Source: Lachnospiraceae bacterium UBA3316
GTDB taxonomy: Bacteria > Bacillota > Clostridia > Lachnospirales > Lachnospiraceae
Reading direction: 5' to 3'
Length of the DNA stretch: 13,504 nt
Assembly (NCBI GenBank): GCA_002361955.1
Contig: DESK01000021.1
Span: 1 to 13,504 of the forward strand
Part shown: positions 6,340 to 11,382 of the stretch, piece after piece
Layout of the letters: each line of letters opens with the position of its first letter
Numbering within the stretch: position 1 is the stretch's first letter
Made by a program: the position numbers and the translations under genes
Notes under the pieces: generated by a model
Seen by the model: only the letters and a program-made list of their open reading frames with translations
Database searches by the model: none
Told to the model about the DNA's origin: nothing

Positions 6340-9300
6340 TTAGTCCTGTTTTTTTACACCCATCGTCACTGTCTCGCCATTGATGTTCCATTCCTTCACA
6401 TACCCGTCCACAGATTCCAGGATAATGTCGTCGGCCAATACCTCCGACTTGATTTCCTCTGTGTTGTCTGCCAGGATCTTCGCGATCCTTTCATTCCCAG
6501 ATGCATAGATCAAAATTCTGTCGGTTACTTCAAACCCTGCTTCCTTACGCATGGTCTGCACTTTGCTGATCAGCTCACGCACAAATCCTTCCTCAATCAG
6601 TTCCGACGTAAGATTCATGTCCAGAACTACGGTAATCTCGCCCTCCTGGACGGACTCATACCCTGCAATCTGCGCCGTGTCAATGAGCAAATCGTCCTCT
6701 AATAATACAACCTCTTGTCCCTGGATGTCAAGCTTTAAACAGCCGTTTGCCTTCAGCTCATCCATCGCCTGGTTTCCGTCAAGCTCCGGCAGGGCTTTCC
6801 GGATGCCGCCCAGAAGCTTTCCGTATTTGGGTCCTACCGTCTTCAGCTGGGGCTTGAAGCTGTAGGAAGTAAAGTCCCGCACATCCTCCGTAAACGTGAC
6901 GTTCTTCGTGTTCAGCTCCTCCCGGATGATCTCCGTGAAGAACTCAGGCAGCGTAAAGGGGGCCTTTACGAACATATTCGCGATGGGCTGGCGGTTCTTG
7001 ATATTTGCCGCGTTTCTCGCCGCCCGGCCCATCACTACGATCTTCAGCACCTCGTCCATGTTGGCTTCCAGCTCCTTATCGATATGGAGCACATCCGCCT
7101 CCGGGAAATCGCATAAGTGTACGCTTTCCGGGGCGCTCTTGTCGATGCTGCACACCAGGTTCCGGTAAATATCCTCCGTCATGAAGGGGATCATGGGCGC
7201 TGCCGCCTTGCTCACATTGACCAGGGCCGTATACAATGTCATATAGGCATTGATCTTATCCTGCTCCATGCCCTTTGCCCAAAAACGCTCGCGGCTGCGG
7301 CGCACATACCAGTTGCTCATATCGTCCACAAACTCCTGAAGGGCCCTGGCCGTCTCCGGAATCCTGTAATTTGCCAGGTTCGTATCCACAGCCTGTATCA
7401 TGGTGTTCATTTTGGAAAGCAGCCACTTATCCATCACGGAGAGCTTATCGTAGTCCAGTGTATAGTTTGTAGCGTCAAACTCATCAATATTCGCGTACAG
7501 GACAAAAAATGCGTAAGTATTCCACAGCGTGCCCATAAATTTGCGCTGTCCCTCCTGCACAGCCTTCCCGTGGAAGCGGTTGGGCAGCCAGGGCGCGCTG
7601 TTGATATAAAAATACCAGCGGATGGCGTCAGCGCCGTATTTCTCCAGGGCGTCAAAGGGATCTACCGCGTTGCCCTTGGACTTACTCATCTTCTGGCCGT
7701 TCTCATCCTGCACATGGCCCAGAACGATGACGTTCTCATAAGGAGCTTTATGAAAGAGCAGGGTGGACTCTGCCAGCAGGGAATAGAACCAGCCTCTCGT
7801 CTGGTCCACCGCCTCAGAGATGAACTGCGCCGGGAACTGCTGCTCAAAAACTTCCTTATTCTCAAAGGGATAATGATGCTGGGCAAAGGGCATGGCCCCT
7901 GAGTCAAACCAGCAGTCAATCACCTCCGGCACCCTGTGCATGGGCTTTCCGCACTTCGGGCAGCGGATCGTGATCTCATCGATGTAGGGGCGGTGCAGCT
8001 CCACCGTCTTGGCCCTCTCATCGCCGCTCATCTCGAAGAGCTCCTGGCGGCTTCCCACAGAATGCTGGTGGCCGCACTCACACTCCCAGATGTTCAGCGG
8101 CGTACCCCAGTAGCGGTTCCTGCTGATGCCCCAGTCCTGCACATTCTCCAGCCAGTCGCCGAAACGGCCCTTGCCGATGCTCTCCGGGATCCAGTTGATC
8201 GTGTTGTTGTTGCGGATCAGGTCGTCCTTTACGGCTGTCATTTTGATAAACCAGGACTCTCTCGCATAATAAATCAGGGGCGTGTCACAGCGCCAGCAGT
8301 GGGGATAGCTGTGCTCAAACTTCGGCGCGTCAAAGAGAAGTCCCCTCTCCTCCAGATCCTTCAGCACAAGAGGATCCGCCTTCTTTACAAAAATACCGCC
8401 AAAGGGCGTATCCTCCGTCAGGTTTCCCTTGCCGTCCACCAGCTGCACGAAGGGCAGGTCATACTTCCGTCCCACCTTCGCGTCATCCTCACCGAAGGCC
8501 GGGGCGATATGGACGATACCGGTACCGTCTGTCAGCGTTACGTAGGTATCGCAGACCACAAAGAAGGATTTCTTATGCTGCTTTTCAGCTCTCTCTGCCG
8601 CGCACGCATACAGGGGCTCATATTCCTTGTACTCCAGGTCTCTGCCCATGTAGGTTTCCAGCACCTCATAGGCGTCCTCCCCCAGCACCTTATCGCAGAG
8701 GGCGTGGGCCATGTAGTAGACGCGCCCGTCCTCCTTCATCTTTACCTTTACATACTCCTCTTCCGGGTTCACACAGAGAGCCAGGTTGGAGGGCAGGGTC
8801 CAGGGCGTGGTGGTCCATGCCAGGATATAAGCGTCCTCATCCTTCACCTTAAAGCGGACGATGGCCGAGCGCTCCTTCACGTCCTTGTAGCCCTGAGCCA
8901 CCTCCTGGGAAGACAGGGGCGTACCGCAGCGGGGACAGTAGGGCACCACCTTAAATCCCTTGTAGAGAAGCCCCTTGTCCCAGATCTGCTTCAGGGCCCA
9001 CCATTCAGACTCAATGTAATCGTCGTGATAGGTGACATAGGGATGGTCCATATCCGCCCAGAAACCTACGGTTCCTGAGAAATCCTCCCACATCCCCTTA
9101 TATTTCCAGACGCTCTCCTTACATTTGTCGATAAACGGAACGAGGCCGTACTCCTCGATCTGCTCCTTTCCGTCCAATCCCAGAAGCTTCTCCACCTCCA
9201 GCTCCACGGGAAGTCCGTGGGTATCCCAGCCAGCCTTTCTCGGAACCATCTTTCCTTTCATAGTCTGGTATCTGGGAATCATATCCTTGATCACGCGGGT

Positions 9301-9480
9301 CAGCACATGACCGATATGAGGTTTTCCGTTAGCCGTGGGCGGTCCGTCATAAAACGTATACGTCTCGCCTTCCTTGCGCGCTTCAATACTCTTTTCAAAA
9401 ATGTGGTTTTCCTTCCAGAACTTCTCGGTCTGTTTTTCCCGATCCACAAAGTTCAGGTCTGTTGAAACTTTCTCGTACAT
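6340..9480 (-). CDS. ileS: Isoleucyl-tRNA synthetase (type 2, long form)
   Basis: A 1046-residue class I aminoacyl-tRNA synthetase that charges tRNA-Ile. In order it has the HIGH motif at residues 55-58 (PHIGH), GWDTHGLPVELEVEK soon after, the CP1 editing insertion (AWTTTPWTLPSN, GTGIVHIAPAFGEDD), several Cys pairs likely to bind zinc (YCPRCG, HCWRCD, ECECGHQH, RCPKCGKP), DQTRGWFYSL, and KMSKS at 597-601. It ends with an anticodon-binding helical domain and a C-terminal extension resembling the DUF5915 region. Length, the VELEVEK sequence and the C-terminal extension place it with the eukaryote-like IleRS2 group, which in other bacteria is associated with low mupirocin sensitivity; sensitivity here is inference. 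GGAGG lies 6 nt upstream of the ATG. Expression is predicted to be controlled by the isoleucine T-box leader at about 9639-9880. Confidence 0.97.
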   Translation of the reverse strand: MYEKVSTDLNFVDREKQTEKFWKENHIFEKSIEARKEGETYTFYDGPPTANGKPHIGHVLTRVIKDMIPRYQTMKGKMVPRKAGWDTHGLPVELEVEKLLGLDGKEQIEEYGLVPFIDKCKESVWKYKGMWEDFSGTVGFWADMDHPYVTYHDDYIESEWWALKQIWDKGLLYKGFKVVPYCPRCGTPLSSQEVAQGYKDVKERSAIVRFKVKDEDAYILAWTTTPWTLPSNLALCVNPEEEYVKVKMKEDGRVYYMAHALCDKVLGEDAYEVLETYMGRDLEYKEYEPLYACAAERAEKQHKKSFFVVCDTYVTLTDGTGIVHIAPAFGEDDAKVGRKYDLPFVQLVDGKGNLTEDTPFGGIFVKKADPLVLKDLEERGLLFDAPKFEHSYPHCWRCDTPLIYYARESWFIKMTAVKDDLIRNNNTINWIPESIGKGRFGDWLENVQDWGISRNRYWGTPLNIWECECGHQHSVGSRQELFEMSGDERAKTVELHRPYIDEITIRCPKCGKPMHRVPEVIDCWFDSGAMPFAQHHYPFENKEVFEQQFPAQFISEAVDQTRGWFYSLLAESTLLFHKAPYENVIVLGHVQDENGQKMSKSKGNAVDPFDALEKYGADAIRWYFYINSAPWLPNRFHGKAVQEGQRKFMGTLWNTYAFFVLYANIDEFDATNYTLDYDKLSVMDKWLLSKMNTMIQAVDTNLANYRIPETARALQEFVDDMSNWYVRRSRERFWAKGMEQDKINAYMTLYTALVNVSKAAAPMIPFMTEDIYRNLVCSIDKSAPESVHLCDFPEADVLHIDKELEANMDEVLKIVVMGRAARNAANIKNRQPIANMFVKAPFTLPEFFTEIIREELNTKNVTFTEDVRDFTSYSFKPQLKTVGPKYGKLLGGIRKALPELDGNQAMDELKANGCLKLDIQGQEVVLLEDDLLIDTAQIAGYESVQEGEITVVLDMNLTSELIEEGFVRELISKVQTMRKEAGFEVTDRILIYASGNERIAKILADNTEEIKSEVLADDIILESVDGYVKEWNINGETVTMGVKKQD

Positions 9481-9517
9481 CTCCTGCCTCCATTTCTAAT
9501 AAATTCCTGTCTGTATG

Positions 9518-9638
9518 GCATTTCCGCTTGCCTTATGCCTTCACGCAGGCCATGCGAAACACGCTCCGCGCATTTCGCCGGTTCGTGTGCGGCGGCAAAT
9601 GGAAATGCAAGCATTCCCGCTCGCCTTATGCCTTCACG
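9518..9638. repeat. Repeat-rich insert between T-box terminator and ileS
   Basis: Two 28-bp direct repeats (9518-9545 and 9611-9638, 26 of 28 identical) flank a 65-bp core. The core holds nested inverted repeats: gcgaaa/tttcgc (9554-9559, 9573-9578) and cgccg/cggcg (9576-9580, 9590-9594). In addition gcatttcc at 9518-9525 is complementary to ggaaatgc at 9601-9608. The core carries acgctccgcg, like other hairpins in this window. The block lies in the transcribed ileS leader and looks like a mobile or duplicated palindromic element. I see no gene in it. Confidence 0.7.
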
Positions 9639-9675
9639 AAAAAAAAGCCCCCGTCCCGTAACAGGACGAAAGCCT
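9639..9675 (-). terminator. Regulated intrinsic terminator of the ileS T-box
   Basis: On the minus strand AGGCTTTCGTCC (9664-9675) pairs with GGACGGGGGCTT (9645-9656), including several G-U pairs, around a 7-nt loop. The 3' arm runs into eight T residues (9639-9646). It directly follows the T-box sequence, as expected for the terminator that uncharged tRNA-Ile would disrupt. Confidence 0.88.
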
Positions 9676-9880
9676 ACGCTTGCGCAACCACCTCTTACAC
9701 ATACTGCCATACGCGCTCCCGATAACGGGGGAGAGCCGTCAAAGCCTACTTTCCTTCAGCCCGAAACTCAAAAGTGATCTTCCATCTTCCCTACTCGCAC
9801 CGGGCTTCCACCCTCCCCGGCTCGCTGTGCCTTTCCGTACAGATGTACTCTCTTTCTCGCAGTCTTTTTCTATCTAGTCA
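9639..9880 (-). promoter_or_regulatory. Isoleucine T-box riboswitch leader of ileS
   Basis: A T-box leader senses uncharged tRNA and switches between terminator and antiterminator. On the minus strand I see the distal Stem I signature (AGCGAGCCGGGGAGGGTGG and then AAGCCCGG, about 9799-9826), a specifier region GGAAGATCACTTTTGAG with the Ile codon ATC at 9776-9778, and the T-box element AGAGGTGGTTGCGC at 9682-9695. The element diverges from the AGGGTGGNACCGCG consensus in its right half but keeps TGGT, which would pair with the ACCA end of a tRNA with discriminator A, as in tRNA-Ile. The regulated terminator follows. Gene context (ileS) and specifier agree. Initiation near 9880 follows from the promoter at 9887-9915. 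Confidence 0.9.
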
Positions 9881-9930
9881 ATTGCCATTATAAGGAGGGG
9901 CGTTTGAAAAGTCAAGGGGGTTTTTTCTTC
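9880..9930. repeat. 51-bp direct repeat, copy 1 (ileS promoter)
   Basis: This segment matches 10565-10615 at 48 of 51 positions; the core 9886-9930 matches 10571-10615 at 44 of 45. The two copies bracket the Phd/ParE-type module. Each carries a complete minus-strand sigma-A promoter. Copy 1 ends 3 bp before the stop codon of the toxin gene. Confidence 0.9.
9887..9915 (-). promoter_or_regulatory. Sigma-A promoter of the ileS T-box transcript
   Basis: TTGACT (9910-9915) and TATAAT (9887-9892) with exactly 17 nt between them on the minus strand. Predicted initiation near 9880 starts the T-box leader. One mismatch to the combined consensus. Confidence 0.88.
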
Positions 9931-9933
9931 CCA

Positions 9934-10263
9934 CTATATATTTACATCACGGTTCTGCCCATTGTACAGAAAGCGCCTAACTTCCATGATTTTCTCCGGA
10001 CCTTCGTCATCAACCACAACATAATAAATCACAAAATTCTTTGTATAGATGCGATAATATGGATATCTCCTCTCTTTTAATGAACGATACCGTTCAAAAG
10101 ACTCTGCATTTGGCAAACGTTCTAAAATAGCCGACTCAACTAAATCCAGAAGATTATTTGCAGCCTGCGGATTTTTTAATGTTTCGGCAATATAAACCAC
10201 TTTTTCTTCTAATTCCTCATAAAATAATGGCAAATACCGCAAAATGTATTTTGTATCAGCCAT
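9934..10263 (-). CDS. RelE/ParE-family toxin
   Basis: A 109-residue small protein with the RelE/ParE plasmid-stabilisation fold: N-terminal YILRYLPLFYEELEEKVVYI, then NPQAANNLLDLVESAILERL, and the C-terminal core RYPYYRIYTKNFVIYYVV followed by IMEVRRFLYNGQNRD. RelE-type members cleave ribosome-bound mRNA and ParE-type members inhibit gyrase; which applies here cannot be read from the sequence. It overlaps the upstream antitoxin gene by 8 nt (ATGGCTGA), the usual translational coupling of type II modules, and has GAAGGAG just upstream of its ATG. The coding sequence is AT-rich compared with ileS. The stop codon is 3 bp from copy 1 of the 51-bp repeat. Confidence 0.88.
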   Translation of the reverse strand: MADTKYILRYLPLFYEELEEKVVYIAETLKNPQAANNLLDLVESAILERLPNAESFERYRSLKERRYPYYRIYTKNFVIYYVVVDDEGPEKIMEVRRFLYNGQNRDVNI

Positions 10264-10513
10264 TTACTCTCCTTCTAAGTCCCTCAAAAACCTCATTATG
10301 CATATAACGCCTGTTGTCACTTTCTGCTGCCAGATCCGCTTCATCCATGGCATTTTCTGCCCCATCCGTCAGTTTGGAATATTCTTCAAGGCTTAGTACC
10401 ACCATAGCACCATACCCATTCTTAGTTAAATATACGGGTTCGCCGGAGTTTACAATTTTTTCTATATCAGGGAATTTATTTCTAAGATCCGAAACTGGTT
10501 TTATCTGTATCAT
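10256..10513 (-). CDS. Phd/YefM-family antitoxin
   Basis: An 85-residue antitoxin of the Phd/YefM family. The N-terminal DNA-binding and dimerisation domain reads IQIKPVSDLRNKFPDIEKIV, followed by the typical GEPVYLTKNGYGAMVVLSLEEY; the acidic C-terminal tail (about 50-85) would wrap the toxin. The family neutralises RelE/ParE-like toxins and represses its own promoter. The ATG at 10513 is chosen over one at 10531 because GGAGG sits 7 nt upstream of it, inside the longer frame. It overlaps the toxin gene by 8 nt. Its promoter at 10572-10600 is a copy of the ileS promoter, and three 11-bp repeats at 10530-10562 are good candidates for its operator. Confidence 0.9.
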   Translation of the reverse strand: MIQIKPVSDLRNKFPDIEKIVNSGEPVYLTKNGYGAMVVLSLEEYSKLTDGAENAMDEADLAAESDNRRYMHNEVFEGLRRRVNG

Positions 10514-10529
10514 TGCTTTCCTCCTTATC

Positions 10530-10562
10530 ATAATTTTATCCTAATTTTATCAATATTTTATC
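10530..10562. repeat. Three 11-bp tandem repeats in the antitoxin leader (possible operator)
   Basis: On the minus strand the units read GATAAAATATT, GATAAAATTAG and GATAAAATTAT, then GATAAGGAGG, where the ribosome binding site begins. A degenerate unit precedes them at 10563-10573. The 11-bp period is about one helical turn, so each GATAAAAT would face the same side of the DNA. They begin just downstream of the predicted start point, a position suited to repression by the antitoxin. Confidence 0.7.
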
Positions 10563-10564
10563 CT

Positions 10565-10615
10565 AATTCTCATTATAAGGAGGGGCGTTTGAAAAATCAA
10601 GGGGGTTTTTTCTTC
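10565..10615. repeat. 51-bp direct repeat, copy 2 (antitoxin promoter)
   Basis: Partner of 9880-9930, 48 of 51 identical. It lies between the stop of the type III-like toxin gene (10643) and the antitoxin gene. It carries the promoter of the antitoxin-toxin operon. Confidence 0.9.
10572..10600 (-). promoter_or_regulatory. Sigma-A promoter of the Phd/ParE-type operon
   Basis: TTGATT (10595-10600) and TATAAT (10572-10577), 17 nt apart, on the minus strand. It differs from the ileS promoter copy by one base, in the -35 element. Predicted initiation near 10565. Confidence 0.82.
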
Positions 10616-10642
10616 TAATTTCTCTGCTCTCAGATACTGCTT

Positions 10643-11116
10643 TCAGATTCCCATAATATCGTGAAAATAAGGCAAAGTGGAGTATTGATATTTTCGTAAA
10701 AATGCTCGCGGATGCATAAGCACAATCCCATTGACATGGTTGATGTATGTGTCCACATAATCGTTTGCCTCCTGAACAATGGTGGGAAGATTTCTCATCA
10801 TTTCAGCAAATTCGTCCTGATCAACAAGAGCTATCGCGGTTGAGTCAAAGTAATCACTATTTTTGATAATCGCTATTTTGGAATAATCAAGACCTGATTG
10901 CGTTTTCTTTGAACGTGTAGTTCCTGTAAACATGAATGCGTTCTTGTGTCTGATAGATGAACGGAATGGAACGCATATAAAATAATCATCATGCGAATCA
11001 ATTAACAGACAAGTATAAGGACGTCCATGTTTGTACATCAGTTCAGGATATGCCGTGGAAGGGTAATCTTGGGTAAATTTGGATGATAGAAGTGATAATT
11101 CTGAATCATATTCCAT
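10643..11116 (-). CDS. Type III toxin, CptN/TenpN/ToxN-like endoribonuclease
   Basis: A 157-residue protein that I read as the toxin of a type III (protein-RNA) toxin-antitoxin system. These toxins are MazF/Kid-fold endoribonucleases held inactive by processed RNA repeats and often act in phage defence. Supporting features are the HGRPYTCLLIDSHDDYFICVPF segment resembling the RPY...YFIPL core of the family, RSSIRHKNAF, GLDYSKIAII, and a helical C-terminus. The context is stronger evidence: immediately upstream are a promoter, two tandem structured repeats and an intrinsic terminator, the layout that defines type III loci. The ATG at 11116 is chosen over an in-frame GTG at 11131, because the GTG is part of the GTGAGG ribosome binding site 9 nt upstream of the ATG. 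Size is slightly below ToxN and normal for CptN/TenpN. Subfamily is uncertain. It is AT-rich relative to the flanking ABC gene. Confidence 0.85.
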   Translation of the reverse strand: MEYDSELSLLSSKFTQDYPSTAYPELMYKHGRPYTCLLIDSHDDYFICVPFRSSIRHKNAFMFTGTTRSKKTQSGLDYSKIAIIKNSDYFDSTAIALVDQDEFAEMMRNLPTIVQEANDYVDTYINHVNGIVLMHPRAFLRKYQYSTLPYFHDIMGI

Positions 11117-11136
11117 TTTTAAATACCTCACAACGT

Positions 11137-11171
11137 AAAAAGCGAGGTCAACTAGCCAGAGTCAACCTCGC
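11137..11171 (-). terminator. Intrinsic terminator between antitoxin RNA and toxin gene
   Basis: On the minus strand GCGAGGTTGACT (11160-11171) pairs over 12 positions, two of them G-U, with AGTTGACCTCGC (11142-11153) around a 6-nt loop, then five T residues (11137-11141). It lies 20 nt before the toxin start, as in known type III loci, where leaky termination makes antitoxin RNA abundant and toxin mRNA scarce. Confidence 0.93.
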
Positions 11172-11182
11172 CGATATCTCGC

Positions 11183-11288
11183 TTCGCCCGGTCAATTTTT
11201 ATTTTACCGATGTGTCAGAACCGTCACACATCATCTTCGCCCGGTCAGTTTTTATTTTACCGACGAGTCAGAACCGTCACTCGTCATC
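11183..11288 (-). repeat. Two 53-nt tandem repeats with covarying hairpins
   Basis: Unit A spans 11236-11288 and unit B 11183-11235. The hairpin in A is GACGAGT/ACTCGTC (11262-11285) and in B is GATGTGT/ACACATC (11209-11232), with the same 10-nt loop. Four of the five differences between the units form two compensatory base-pair swaps (C-G to T-A and A-T to T-A). The fifth is a C/T change after the A-rich run. Confidence 0.95.
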
Positions 11289-11327
11289 ATTTAGCGAAGG
11301 AGAGAAGAAATCGCTTCTCTCATTTAT

Positions 11328-11356
11328 ATTATATGCGAAAGCACTCTTTTTATCAA
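11328..11356 (-). promoter_or_regulatory. Sigma-A promoter of the type III antitoxin RNA
   Basis: TTGATA (11351-11356) and TATAAT (11328-11333) with 17 nt between on the minus strand, one mismatch to consensus. It starts 27 bp after the stop of the ABC exporter gene, so the locus is an independent unit. Confidence 0.9.
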
Positions 11357-11382
11357 GAGGAATGTATTAATTGTTTAAATTT

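Larger units (their letters stand above)
11137..11321 (-). ncRNA. Predicted type III antitoxin RNA (about 185 nt)
   Basis: Start near 11321 is set by the promoter at 11328-11356 and the end by the terminator at 11137-11171. The RNA opens with a 7-bp hairpin (AGAGAAG 11314-11320 with CTTCTCT 11301-11307). Two 53-nt tandem units follow, and then a short tail that contains ATATCGG before the terminator. Each unit contains a 7-bp hairpin with the loop GACGGTTCTG, an A-rich stretch TAAAATAAAAA, and GACCGGGCGAA. ToxN-type enzymes cut in A-rich sites and the released unit folds as a pseudoknot; here the loop CGGTT could pair with GACCG. Two units fit the short CptI-type arrays better than the longer ToxI arrays. 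Function is inferred from layout and the adjacent toxin. Confidence 0.82.

Noticed and set aside
7936..9078. Long plus-strand open frame opposite ileS (380 codons)
   Set aside because: It is the antisense shadow of a clearly conserved synthetase gene, with no recognisable motifs and no ribosome binding site that stands out.
9453..9777. Short open frames on both strands in the ileS leader
   Set aside because: They overlap the T-box, its terminator and the repeat block, with no ribosome binding site or protein similarity that I can see.
11183..11288. Tandem repeats that might suggest a CRISPR array
   Set aside because: The units are contiguous at 53 nt with no unique spacers, have covarying stems, and sit between a promoter and terminator beside a toxin gene. 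A type III antitoxin RNA explains all of this.
11083..11370. Plus-strand open frame of 95 codons across the antitoxin repeats
   Set aside because: It runs antisense through the terminator, both structured repeats and the promoter, so it is a chance frame.
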